A stretch of 64,000 nucleotides of DNA from Gnetum montanum (Eukaryota > Streptophyta > Gnetopsida > Gnetales > Gnetaceae), in the NCBI GenBank assembly GCA_015680685.1, contig MNCI01005250.1, positions 329,340 through 393,339 of the forward strand. The letters are read 5' to 3'. Positions 34,551 to 46,770 of this stretch are shown one piece after another. Under the pieces are notes generated by a model, which worked only from the letters and a program-made list of their open reading frames with translations, made no database searches and had not been told where the DNA came from. Made by a program: the position numbers and the translations under genes. Every line of letters begins with the position of its first letter. Position 1 is the stretch's first letter.

Positions 34551-37331
34551 CTAAGGTTCCAAGGAACCTTCTCCTACTTTAGGCACACGCAATATTTGAG
34601 GTTGTTGTGATTGTCCTACTACAATTGCAATTTTCAATGGAAGGTAGAAAGCATTCAACAATGCTTTCATCTTCTCCTCCTTACTGTTGGGATCGTGCAC
34701 AATCCACGCAACTTTTCCAAGATGGACCAAAATAGGCACATCCCAAGGACATGGCATTGTTGGGAATATCTCCTTGACATAGATAAATAATGTAACAAAT
34801 TGTTTATGTTTGATGTCAAATGCCTTGATTGCATTCTGTAGTTCTTGGTAATCGTTCATTCTTCTAGCTAGATTCTCAGTAGTTGATCTTTGATTAATGA
34901 ATCTTGACCTTAGAACTTTGAGTTTAGCATTTTCAGTCTCAAGCTTTTGCTTGGTCTCCTTATGGTGCTTGAACTCTACCTTGTATAGCAAGTACGAGCT
35001 GGCCACCTACTTCACTAACTTTAACTATGACCATTTGGCAATCAACATTGCTAGGTTTGCATACCAGAGATTGATGAACTCCATGTATTTTTTCATCTCT
35101 TAAATTTGCAGCTCTTTCATGGGGATCTCTACTTTTTTGTAGGCATATATCCCATCAATGATAGGTTGCCATACCTCTTTTCCTTACTAAAGTTGCTGGA
35201 GGATCTCATTAACTTTTGCCTTATCCTTCATGTGGATCTCTCTAGTGGTTCTTGACTCTCTTAAATTTGAGAGCCTCAATCATAGATTTTTGGCATAAGG
35301 CATGGACTTTCTCTATAGAGAGATTTCTATTTTTGGCTACCAGTCTTCTTAGGTTAGTGTTTACCCTGGCTAGCTACTCCTACTATTGATGGATGAATTC
35401 TTGTGTTTATTGTTTCTACACATCAACATTCCATAGGTGATGATTCTCTATGGTTAGCATTTCATTCTCTAGTTGCATCTTGACCAAGTCCTTTTGAACT
35501 AAATATGTCTTGGCCTCAACCATAGGCTAATCAAAGATGGCTATCACCATCCCTACCTCAACCTATTTAAGTCTATCTTGAAGCTATCAAAAAGCTTCAT
35601 CTTTTATAAGTGTAGGGTTGAGAAGTGTAGGATCAGCAAGGTAGGCTCTTAATTCGGCAACCTCTATGACCAAGTGTTGGTTTTGTGCTTGAGCTATTTC
35701 AAGTTGCCCTTCCAAAATGATGCATTTTCCCTTTCTTCAAGAAGCTTTGACTAGGTTGCAGTGATGTTATCTAGAAAATCAAAGATATCCGAAATCATAT
35801 GCCCGATTCCCACTAGTCGATCCATAAACTCCTCGTGCTAGGTTGCACTCAATTTGCAGGTAATAGCTCCTATGGACATCTACACATTTCTAAGTGCAAA
35901 AATGTTTGGTATAGATGCTACAAGTGCATTAAGTGCTTCAGTGATTTGATCAATAATCACTTTCACTACCATCTCTTATCCTTGGTACTACATCACCAAG
36001 ATAGTTGCCCCCTTGCCCTCCTCCAAGCACACTGTGAATGTAGTAGCATTCCCAAATATTTCTGGGAATTTTTGTTGTTTTGAGAGAGACACCATTACCT
36101 CTTAGGCACTAAGATTTAACCTTAGGGATAGCTATGTTCTTTGGGCTAAGAATATTGGCCCACCTTCCTCCATCTGACTAATTATTCAAGCCACTTCATT
36201 GAGGTAACTCATTGCACGATGGTGCATAGATGGATTCCCATAACTTATTCATTATTGCTACTCCCACTTATGCAAGTGCTTCTTTCAAATTTTGTGCAAA
36301 TGCTCCATGGTAGTGTGGGCCTCCAGTGTTGTTTCCTAAGTGGGTGGTGGAGGTGGTGATTACTACTCATCTTCTTTGAACACAATAGGGGATTTATCTT
36401 TCATCATTTTAGACCAAGAGGCAATGGAAGTATGCTTGATTTTGTCATTTGCATAGAATACTATACTTGTCCTTTTACAAATTTTTTTGATAAGACATGA
36501 AAAGGGTAGGGTTTTCCTTCCATGTTCATTTTCCTTGAAGCACTTTTCTATCTCCAGCTAGATTAGCTATGGAAAGTTAACAGGGAATTTCCCACTTAAA
36601 GTGACACATGCATGAGCAGTAAAAGTAGTCACCTTGCTAGGCCTCACCATTAGATTGAGGTGATAAGCCACTATTTTGAAGTATATGCATTTCGTTGGTG
36701 TGAGCATGCTAAACTCCTTGTAGTCAACCCTATAACATTGTTGGGTTCACTTCCTTTTTGCCTCTAGGTTTGCTTGCATGGAGATCTCTGCTATATGATT
36801 TCCAGAAGCAAGCAGACCAAGAGCCTATGCAATAGCTTCCATCAAGTAGAACACCTGAATGTCCTTGATTCTCACAGTGGCTCCTACCTTTCTACTATTC
36901 CAAAAGAAATATGTCTCTCCCTTGTACCACTCTCCATTGGAAGTGATGATTGGACACATGGGAGAGTTTTGCAACTACGTCTTGACTTCTAGTGGAGCAT
37001 TTTCTAAGAATGGCCCAAAGTTTAGTTCTTGGAGAACTAAGTGTTGGACATCATGAGGCTTGATTGTATTAAGGAAGGCTTGTGTCAATGTAACCTCAAG
37101 TCTTGGTATAGACCCTGGTGCCTCCCCTTAATGAGATTTTTCAATAGAAGCCTCCTTTTTAGAAATCTTTTGAATAGATTCCACTTTGGGCTTTTCTTGA
37201 AGAGGTCTTGTTGCATGAATTTTTGCTACTTGCTCCTGAGCTCGTTCTTGCTACTCCCTTCCAGCTCTAGATCACTTGTCCTTTTGTTGGGATGATCCTT
37301 ATTTTTGTGGCCATTTCGGTCTTGGTCCCAT
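34551..37331 (-). pseudogene. Extra ORF (env-like position) of E3, full length but broken
   Basis: About 927 codons from MGPRPKWPQK (37331) to a stop at 34551. The N-terminal domain (about 37100-36480) matches E2 (LTQAFLNTIKPHD, VRPSKVTTFTAHA, CVTLSGKFPVNFP). A long coiled-coil region follows. The C-terminal 151 residues are open (35006-34551: VEFKHHKETKQKLETENAKL, later MPCPWDVPILVHLGKVAWIV) and end in a Pro-rich tail. The C-terminal block is conserved in the other copies, so the ORF was probably under selection when active. No transmembrane envelope features were seen. Stops interrupt the rest. Confidence 0.65.
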
Positions 37332-37774
37332 CTTTGATCACAACATGACTAACGGTTAGCATTTACTATGTAACTTGAAATAATTGGAATACCTTATCTC
37401 TTTGGGAAAGTTGCACATGGCTAAGTTGTGATCATGGTCGATTTGATCATTTTAATTATTATTTTATTTTTATTTAAATATTAATAAGTAATTTTAGGTT
37501 TAAAGGGTTAAACTTTCAAAAATTGATGGTTTAATATTATTCTATTTATCAACCCTTTGGGAGAGTTAGAAAGCTTTTGAAAAAATTTTGTCAGAAACCT
37601 TAAGGTTTATGGCCCCCATAACTAAGAGCTTACCTCTAATAGCTACAATAAAAAAACGGAGTGATTTGGACAAATGGTGTGAAAGTTATGGGCCCTAAAA
37701 GGTTTGGGCTCTAAAAAATTGCCAAAACTCCCTTTCTATTTTTGAAGAAAATGACAAGAATTTCAAAGTGTTGG

Positions 37775-37860
37775 GTGCTATTTATAAAATTTTTGCACAA
37801 CATTGATGGGGCCTAGTCGACAAGGCTGAGTCAACCCAACAATTGACCACCATTAACTTT
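37775..37860 (-). promoter_or_regulatory. Internal U3-like promoter module of E3
   Basis: Minus-strand repeats (GTCAA / GGCC words, GGGGCCTAGTC at 37808-37818 on plus) precede TATAAATA at 37786-37779. The distance from TATA to the extra-ORF ATG (37331) is 455 bp, against 457 in E2 and 447 in E1. The 11-bp word is shared with the U3 of this element's own LTR. Confidence 0.55.
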
Positions 37861-39240
37861 GTCAAAAGTAATAAAAAATAAGGAGTTTTTGCATAAAATG
37901 AGGGTTAAATGGAAGCCCAAAAAGCCATGAACATGATGAAAACATTAAAAGAGGATTTTGAAGTTCAAAAAATTAAGAAATGATTGGAGAATGAGGTTTT
38001 ATATAGAAAAATACCTTAAGGAATGCATAGTTGGATGCATGATGGAGTGCATGAAAAATTTGATTGCAGCAACATTTAAAGGTAAGGAACTTAATTAACC
38101 AAACCATGAGATATGCAAGTGGATCTTCCCCATAGTGGCACATGCCCTTTTTGCCCTTGCATAACCTCAACTAAGGAGTCTGTGTGCCCCATAGTTGATT
38201 AATGGTTACGAAAAGTTAAGGACCAAACCCAAAGAATCTATTTAAGAATTTTAACACATCAAACTAAGACATTGGATGAAAACATGGACAACCAGCAATG
38301 AGGTGAGTTATGAAAGAATTAATGGATAATAGAGAGAGTGGAATGGAGTTCTCAGTCCTGATCACATGAAGTCCCTTGTGGAATTTGTGGTTAAATGACC
38401 TGATAAAGTCCATTCATTGTCTAGACCAAAACCAATCACATTTAGTGACTTCACATCACCACTCTAAGACCAATCCATCCCCTTAAGATGCAAGAATGCT
38501 CCCATAGATCAAATATCATTCCTTTTAGAAAAGAGAGAGAATTAGGAAGCAAGAAAGGACCATAGTTAGAGGGGACGTTTAGGCATGGATAACATGTCTT
38601 TCTAGGTCCATAACCAGTTCTTGTATCATGTTTTGAATTCCCATCATTCATTTTTTTTAGATGGGAACCACATCATGCAAAGACTTATTTAACTTCATGT
38701 TATTAGTTAACATGGAACATTAAGAGATCTATGAAAAACACACTTGCACCCAAGATGTTAGAAGATATAGAGAGCTTTAAATCCCTTTGAAGTCACACCC
38801 TTTTCAAACCTTTGAATCTTTTCCAAGTCTAGAAACTACCAAGGTCATAAGTTTATTAACATTTTACTAATAAAAAGATATCTCATTTTTCCAAAATAAG
38901 AAAAACCATAGAGTTTGTGGATGGGTGGATGATGTGGACTTATTTCCTGTTCCATGAAAAAGAAACTTTGTCTTAGTTATTATCATCAAAATTCAAAAAT
39001 AAAAATTAGACATTATTAATTAAAAATATTAAGTACAAACCACCATTAGCAAACAACTATATCACCACTATGTCCTATTAGAAATGAAATAATTTTGTTA
39101 AAAAATAAAGAAAATTTGCACTAAAATAAATGAAAATATAAAAAAATTGTAAAATATTCAAGAAAAATAAAACATATTAACAATGTTGTAAAATAAAAAA
39201 AGGTATAAAACAAAGAAAGTGTAAAACAAGAAATGAGGAA
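37861..39240 (-). other. Noncoding region of E3
   Basis: AT-rich and without coding capacity; the counterpart of 29126-30540 and 17516-19075. Confidence 0.6.
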
Positions 39241-42200
39241 AAAGTGAGGAGCCACTTTAAATGATTAGCATGGATGGCCATCTCCCCCATGACTAAGTGG
39301 TAAGAAGGAAATCCAAAAAATTAAGCATCATTGTCCATCTATTAAGGTGTTGCTTCCACTAGATTGCTTAGGCTCATGGAAAGGCTTAACTTGTTGTGTG
39401 TTATCCAGCTACTTTTTGTTTGGGCTCTTAGGTTTGTAGATAAACATGGCCTTACAAGGAAAAGTTTCATAAATGATATAAGGCCCTTCCAACAATGTTT
39501 GGAATTTAATTCGTTAAGGTAGATGTGTGTAGTTCTAGTAGATGACCTTGTCTCTAGATTGAAATTTCACTTTCCTTATCCTAAGGTCATGGCACTTTTT
39601 GTTGAATGCCTTATGCACTTCATTCAAGGATAGGGCTACCAATTGATTTTCATCTAGAACCTTCAAGTTTATTAATCTTTCTTTTCATGCTAGGCTAAGG
39701 TCAAGGTCCAAGTCACAAGCTATTGAAAGTTTATAGAGCTTGAATTGAATAGGTAGACATGGTAATTTTCTTTACACCAACTCATAGGGAGAGTAGCCTA
39801 TAGGAAGTTTCCATGTTGATTGGTATGCCTAGAGGGCATCATTTAGTTTTGTGCTCCATTCTCTCCTATATTTGCTAATATTTCTCATTAGGATCTTTGT
39901 GATCTCCCTTTTAGTAACTTCTACTTAACCATTGGATTGGGGGTGGTAGAGTGTTATTAGTTTATGTTCAACCCCCAAGAATTGCATCAACCTACAAAAG
40001 CTAGTGCCTTTAAAATGAGTTCCATTGTCAAAAATCAGTGCACGTGACACTCCAAACCTATTTACAACTTTTTTTGTACAAACCATGCAACAGTAGATGA
40101 TGTACAGTCGATGATAGCTACTAATTCTACCCATTTTGTGTAGTAATTAATGGCAATGATTATGTATGTCATTCCATTTGACATGGGCATGATGGGATAC
40201 ATGAAGCCGATGGCCTAGGTGTTGAAGAATTCCAGTGGTTGAATTCACTATTGAGGTTCCTTCAATCGAGTGGTCATCCCACCATCTTGTTGAAAGCATT
40301 CATAAGAGTGGATAAATTGGTGGGCATCTCTAAAGATGGTTGGCCAATAATACCCTGCCACCAAGATCTTAATGATTATGCACCTCCCAACATAGTGGCC
40401 CCCACAAGGACTCTCATGAGAATCCTAGAGAACATGCAGTTGATCAACATTAGGTATACACCAATGAACTAGGCCATTAGCACACACCTTGTAAAAGTAT
40501 CCATTGATTTCCATGAAGCATTTGTCTTGATGAATAGACTATTATTTCTTCTTGTAGTCCAGATCTTGTGGCATCTCTTAAGTAAAAAGATAAGTGAGGA
40601 TGCCATCATACCATTTTGGTTCATTGAGCACTTGTTCATTTATTGCACTTGTAAAGAGGAGTTCATTAGGATATTGGTCAGAGAATGGGCTCTCCTCCTC
40701 TTTGTTATCCCATCATAAATAAGACAAGTGATCATTGAACACATTCTTAGTCCCCTTTTGATCTACGATTGTAAGATCAAACTCCTTCAAGATCACCAAC
40801 CATCATATGATACTGGGGCTCACTGTTGACTTGTTCATAAGGAAGCAAATGACACTCTAATTAATGTGCATAAACACTTTGTATCCAAGCACATAGTACC
40901 TAAACTTCTCTAAAGTGTACAGCACCACCATTAGTCCTTTCTTCATTATGGTGTAATTTAGCTATGTGCCCACAATGCTTTGACTCACGTAGTGGATGTA
41001 ATATGGACGTTTCTTATCATCCAACTACATAAGCACAACTCCCAAAGCATAATTTGATGTGTTTGTCATTATATGAAATGGCTTGGACTAATTAGGTGCT
41101 TGTAGAATTGGAGTCTCTATGAGCTTCTACTTGAGGCTCTAGAATGCATTTTTGCATTTCTTGGTCTAGATGAATAGAGCATCTTTCTTTGTAATCTTGA
41201 CCAATGATTTTGTGATCTTAGAGAAATTCTCTATAAAATGCTAATAGTAGCTAGTGTGTCCAAGGAATGATCAAACATCTTTAATGGTTTCTGGTTGGCT
41301 AGTTATTCCTTTAATGACCCTTATCTTTTTAGGGTCCACCTCAATCCCTACTTGAGAAATTCTATGCCTTATTACAATGTCCTCCTGGATCATCAAATGG
41401 CTCTTTTGCGAATTAAGCTAAAGATTTTTCTTCCTACATCTTTTAAGTACTTGCTCAAGGTGGTCCAACACTTGCTCAAATTTGGTGCCATAAGTGGAGA
41501 AGTCATCCATGAAGACTTTCATCCCACAACCAATTTGTTGCTAAAAAATGCTTAAGAACAAGCATTGGAATGTTGTAGGAGCATTACACAAACCAAAAGG
41601 CATCTTTTGATATGCAAAAGTACCTTAGGAACTCGAGAATGTTGTTTTGGTTTGATCCTTTAGCATGATTTGGATTTGGTTATAGCCATTATAACCATCT
41701 AGAAAGTTGTAATAGTAATTCCTAGATATAGTGTCCACCACTAGATCCACAAATGACAATGGAAAGTGATCTTTGAATGTTGCCATAGTCAACAACCAGG
41801 AGTCAATGCAGACCTGCCACTTGCCATGTTTCTTTGGCACCACCATGAGTGCGCTAACCCACTCACCATCTACAATGTGATAGATAAACCTCACCTTGAG
41901 GAGTTATTCAATTTGCTCTTTAATGATCTACTTCAATTTTGGATTCAACCACTGTTGCTGCTGCCTCTTTGGCTTTATGGCTAGATTAGTGTAGATATGA
42001 TGTTGGTATATCCTAGGATCATCCCTATGAGTTTAAGATATGACCAAGCAAAGGTTGTTGGCCATTTGTTGACCACCCTCAACAACATCCATTTCTGTTC
42101 AGGAGCAAGATTGAGATTGATGATTACCAGCTTGTCATTTTTCAAAAATACATACTCCATGTTGGTAGGTACAGTTTTCAACTCTAAGGGCTATTATTTA

Positions 42201-43910
42201 AAATTTTCAAGGATTTTCAACTCTTCCCAATAGATATCATCATTTACATCATCAAAGAGTTAGTGATGAACTTGCTCCGGTGCATCCATGCCTTCAACAT
42301 AGGCATATGTCAGGCTCTTAGTAGGTTCCATGCAAAGTTTGCTACTTCTAGGATTAGCTATCAGCCATTACATGTCCTCCTATTTTATCACTACTACATA
42401 CAAGAAATTTTGAATATCTGCCTCATTTGCACACTATCTGCATGCAAAATTGAATGCTCTTTTCACATACTAGAGTTTCTACATGCATTGCCACCTGTAT
42501 CATTGGAAACAATGCATGGAACTCACTTCTTATTGATCTTTTTGAATGCATTTTCCTTAGAACTCTCTAAGGAAAGATCTTTGATGTCCATTCATGCATC
42601 AACAGTGCTCAACCAAGTCCTTCTCATAATGATTGGGAAGTCTCCCTTGCAATTGTTAACTTTTATTACTCGGAAATTAGCAAGATATGACCACCCATAA
42701 ATAGTGGTCACAATATCCTCCACTATTCCCAAGGGAACAGTGATGGACTATTTTACCAATTCTAAATAGATGTTGCTCTTCTTAAGAGGAGGGAGGTTCC
42801 AAGCATTATACATTTCATAAGAAATCATATTAACTTTAGAACCTAAGTCAAGAAGAGCCTTGCATGGGTCATTCCCAACAATCTACAAATAGATGAAAGG
42901 ACTTTTAAGATTATGTCTTTTCCTAGATCTAATCAGATATAATGTGGGTTAACATAACTATGCAAATCTTGAGAGGCATTTGGTTTGAAGGGTTCTTGAA
43001 AGGAATAAATGCATAGGATGAAAAAGATACAAGGTGAGTAGCCGCATAAGTAGGTAAGGATTTAGTAGGGCTATTGGTTTGGAAGAATGGTCTTTTATAG
43101 GATATTGGTTCTGAACCACTCAGCTAAGGAGTTGGTTGTAAGTTAATAACCTTGGTAACATTACGTTATTGTAGTTGGGCTAGAAGCTCATCTTGCATGG
43201 ATGGAGCATGTAGTAATTAGGTTGAGGGTGGAGTAACATGTGATGAAGGATGAGGAGGATGATAGGGATGTGACATTTCCTCTCTAGTAGATGGAGAATG
43301 AGTTCTATAATACTCTAGAGGGTAGTAGAGAGGCTAAAAAGAAGCGTGACTAGAAGAGTCACATGGAGACATTGGTTACTAAACGTAGTACCCATACAAA
43401 TTTGGTTGCCTGTAAGGGTACTATTGCCTTGGTGGTGGCATCCCTCACCACTATTGCTATTAGTGAAACTATCTTGGATTGCCTTGAGAATAAAGGCATC
43501 TTCTGGGTACTTGCCTTCATGCTAGTCTAGGATTTAGAGCATACACCCTAGATTCATGTAAGTGTGACATAATAGGACAACATCCCTTGGGATCATATTG
43601 GTAGATGTCACATGCACCATCATCATCTAATTATAACTCCACAACCTCTTCTACTGTCACTGCCTTGCCCTTACCCCTTTGGTGGGCACATTTAGCTTCT
43701 TTCCTTCTCCTACGGTCATAATCACTACCTTGTTCTTTGGATTCTTTCATAATTTTTAGAGTAACATTATTTTCATCTACTTAATAAATTCTACAAGTTC
43801 TTCTTTAATTTGATGTTTTGGCTTAGGAAATTACTTTCTAAACTATCTTGCATAAATTTTTACTCTACAAGTAGTTTGTTGCCATCAATGAATCTAATCC
43901 ATATCAATAA
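39241..43910 (-). pseudogene. gag-pol of E3
   Basis: Minus-strand order: gag C-terminus (43910-42960), protease (LLDLGSKVNMI near 42850), RT (VVPKKHGKWQVCIDSWLL at 41894-41625 and FMDDFSTYG near 41498), RNase H (about 41070-40780), integrase zinc-binding part (about 40540-40240) and core (FDNGTHF near 40015; VEV in the Glu segment near 39910), then a tail to about 39241. RT keeps FMDD. Many stops; gag N-terminus missing. Confidence 0.72.
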
Positions 43911-43914
43911 TAGG

Positions 43915-43983
43915 TTTTTTTAATATCGCGCATGCTACACTCGTTTCGTATGGTTGAGTGTAGGGGTACTTCGCCACTCATCA
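43915..43983 (+). repeat. Inverted LTR end fragment
   Basis: About 69 bp ending in CACTCATCA match the terminal part of LTR f (52861-52930) in reverse complement: the words GGTGTAGGGGTAC and CGCG occur in the same order. It lies directly against the body of LTR e, which is in the opposite orientation and lacks its own end, so the two form a fold-back. Confidence 0.65.
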
Positions 43984-44799
43984 TTTGTCTTCCCAGACTT
44001 ACTTGTATTTGTCATAGTTGTATGGTTAAGTCTAAGGTATATGATTTTTATGTATTTTCTGTTTAATCTCCTATGCTAATGAGGTGAAGAGTGAAGAGAC
44101 TAATTAACTAACTTTAACTAACTAACTAAGCCTTAATTAACCTAGCATCAGTATTCATTCCCACTTACCATTCACACCCTGTACCAATGCAACCTTGGTT
44201 ACCAAATGCTATTCATTACTGGGATCACCAAGCGTAACGCACGTGCTCGAAGCGGTCGTACTGAATGCACTTAACTATGGGAGAAGGGTTGAGAGAGGTT
44301 TAATTAACTAATAAAGCATTTAAATGATAAATAATAAATAATAATAATTAAAATCCTATTTAGCCTATTCCATGCACTGCAAGGTTTATCCAAGAAGTTT
44401 GTCTTTATTTTCGTTCACAAACTTATGTTCAGGTACAATATTTTCTTGAATAAAGATTCGTTCACTTTGGAGCTCCTGTTGTGGGCACAAGGAAATTATT
44501 CTATCTCTGGAGGGGAAAAACTACCAGAGTTTCACTATGGTCTAGGCCTAGACTTAGAAACAAGGTAGAACCACCTCTTATTTATAGATTTGACGATGCA
44601 CTGCGATATCGCGTACGCGATATCGTAGGGGAAGACGCGATGTTGCGAGGGATGCGATATCACGGCAGATGCAATATTGCATACGCAATATTGTGGCCCA
44701 TGAGATATCGCATACGCGATATCGCGGGGGATGCGATGTCACAGCAGACGCGATATTGCGTACGCAATATCGCGGCCCATGCGATATCGTGTCCCATCA
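43984..44799 (-). repeat. LTR e, truncated at one end
   Basis: It aligns with LTR f from TTTGTCTTCCCA on. TATAAATA on the minus strand at 44579-44586, AATAAA at 44404-44409; it ends with CCATCA at 44799. The last 100 bp or so on the low side are missing and replaced by an inverted LTR end. The polypurine tract expected after 44799 is deleted, but the following sequence (GTATGGAGTTATTAACTGAC) matches the DNA that follows the polypurine tract in the other copies. The U3 differs strongly from that of LTR f, so e and f are probably not the two LTRs of one insertion. Confidence 0.7.
44590..44795. repeat. Array of GCGATATCGC-type palindromes in U3 of LTR e
   Basis: About eight GCGATATCGC-like units, several in back-to-back pairs around GTAC or ATAC. 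Two are perfect long palindromes: 22 bp at 44604-44625 and 24 bp at 44750-44773. Some units show CpG to TpG/CpA changes (CAATATTG), as expected from methylation decay. The array lies just upstream of the LTR TATA box (minus strand). LTR a has the same units at 312-352. Confidence 0.85.
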
Positions 44800-45579
44800 A
44801 TAGGTATGGAGTTATTAACTGACATGACAAACCGACTTAGATGAAATAGACATACAAACTTTGAGTATCCAAGTGTACGGAATTAAAATTTTTACAACAT
44901 TGGCTATTCATGAGAAGAGGAGTCAACACCTTGGAGAATATTAACATCCAACACCTCTTGGCAACAAGATAATGAGAGAGAGAGAAGAGATCTTTTGATC
45001 ACGAATGGTCCTCATTATGTGGTATCGCTGCATCATCCTTAGTGAAGATAGTCCTACTTCCAGTCCATGCTTCCCACTGCAATCACAATAGGATCATGAA
45101 TTAGTATGTAATGTGTAACACATAGTGATTAAATGCCCTATCTCGTCAATGGTTACACTTGGCTAAGTTGTGATTGTGGTAGATTGGTTTGTTTGAGTAG
45201 TGTTAGTGGGAAGGCTGATAGATAAGGTTAATTAAATTAAGCGGTCCATTAAATTTGAAAAAGTTCAATACAAGGATATATTCGAAGAGGGTATAAGAAT
45301 TCACAACAATGAAAAGAAGAGTTCACTAAAAACTGTTATGAAGATGTGTACAACTGGATGTTATTGATGGGATAAACAAAAAGAATTTGATTGTAAAAAT
45401 GTCTAAGGATAAAGAACTTAACTAATCCAACCAAAAGATATGCAAGTAGGTCCTCCCCAAAGTAGGCATAGGCCTTTTATGCCCTTGCATAACTTCAAAC
45501 CAAAGAGTCTATGGGCTTCATGGATGATTAACGGTTATAGAAGGTTAAGTACAAAAACCCAGAAGTAACTAACTAAGAA
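44800..45579 (-). other. Noncoding remnant next to LTR e; extra ORF and internal module deleted
   Basis: Matches, in order, the DNA beyond the polypurine tract, a short leftover at the extra-ORF 5' end (near 45000-45100) and the region beyond it (45100-45579, similar to 17000-17200 and 17750-17930). The extra ORF and the palindrome-TATA module are both missing. It ends at the assembly gap. Confidence 0.55.
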
Positions 45580-46383
45580 NNNNNNNNNNNNNNNNNNNNN
45601 NNNNNNNNNNNNNNNNNNNNNNNNNNNNNNNNNNNNNNNNNNNNNNNNNNNNNNNNNNNNNNNNNNNNNNNNNNNNNNNNNNNNNNNNNNNNNNNNNNNN
45701 NNNNNNNNNNNNNNNNNNNNNNNNNNNNNNNNNNNNNNNNNNNNNNNNNNNNNNNNNNNNNNNNNNNNNNNNNNNNNNNNNNNNNNNNNNNNNNNNNNNN
45801 NNNNNNNNNNNNNNNNNNNNNNNNNNNNNNNNNNNNNNNNNNNNNNNNNNNNNNNNNNNNNNNNNNNNNNNNNNNNNNNNNNNNNNNNNNNNNNNNNNNN
45901 NNNNNNNNNNNNNNNNNNNNNNNNNNNNNNNNNNNNNNNNNNNNNNNNNNNNNNNNNNNNNNNNNNNNNNNNNNNNNNNNNNNNNNNNNNNNNNNNNNNN
46001 NNNNNNNNNNNNNNNNNNNNNNNNNNNNNNNNNNNNNNNNNNNNNNNNNNNNNNNNNNNNNNNNNNNNNNNNNNNNNNNNNNNNNNNNNNNNNNNNNNNN
46101 NNNNNNNNNNNNNNNNNNNNNNNNNNNNNNNNNNNNNNNNNNNNNNNNNNNNNNNNNNNNNNNNNNNNNNNNNNNNNNNNNNNNNNNNNNNNNNNNNNNN
46201 NNNNNNNNNNNNNNNNNNNNNNNNNNNNNNNNNNNNNNNNNNNNNNNNNNNNNNNNNNNNNNNNNNNNNNNNNNNNNNNNNNNNNNNNNNNNNNNNNNNN
46301 NNNNNNNNNNNNNNNNNNNNNNNNNNNNNNNNNNNNNNNNNNNNNNNNNNNNNNNNNNNNNNNNNNNNNNNNNNNNNNNNNNN
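45580..46383. other. Assembly gap (804 N)
   Basis: A run of N from 45580 to 46383. A single further N stands at 46770. Confidence 1.
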
Positions 46384-46769
46384 GTTGTGGGAAGGACCTT
46401 ATATCATTTATGAAATTTTTCCTTCAGGGGCCATGATGATCTATAAACTTGAGAGCCCAAACAAGAAATAGCTAGTCAACATCCAACAAATTAAGCCTTT
46501 TCATGAGCATATGCTAGCTAACACAACAAGCATCTCATTCGATGGACAACCACACTCCATATTTTGGATCTCCTCCTTTCAACTTAGTCATGGGGGAGAT
46601 GGCCAACCATGCACCATTTAAGTGGCTCCTTACTTTTTAAACTTTTTGTTTTACACATTTTTCATTTTAGAACTTTTTTTTTACATGTTCTTTGTTTTAC
46701 ATCTTTTTGTTTTTATGTTATTAATCTTTTCTAATTTTTGTTTTACACCATCATTAGTACATTTGATAT
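46384..46769 (+). pseudogene. End of pol in plus orientation between N positions
   Basis: In the plus direction it reads WEGPYIIYEIFPSGAMMIY and later SSFQLSHGGDG, the integrase tail that E2 has at 28880-29110, then T-rich noncoding DNA. The sequence on both sides of it (45100-45579 and 46771 onward) is in the minus orientation of the same family. Being bounded by N on both sides, it is most likely a misplaced or inverted contig piece. Confidence 0.65.
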
Positions 46770-46770
46770 N

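Larger units (their letters stand above)
33474..43910 (-). mobile_element. Athila-like Ty3/gypsy element E3
   Basis: Minus strand: gag C-terminal part to integrase (43910-39241), noncoding region with internal promoter, extra ORF (37331-34551), polypurine tract and 3' LTR (34290-33474). The LTR lies inside the extra ORF of E2, so E3 inserted after E2. The 5 bp before the LTR are ATCAC (33469-33473). The 5' part is missing; near 43915 the sequence changes to an inverted LTR end. Confidence 0.8.

Noticed and set aside
44590-44795. Possible CRISPR-like or centromeric satellite array
   Set aside because: The units are palindromes of irregular spacing confined to the U3 of an LTR, in a plant genome.
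44481-44822. Open stretch of 113 residues rich in RYRVRDI-like repeats
   Set aside because: It is the translation of the GCGATATCGC palindrome array in the LTR, not a protein.
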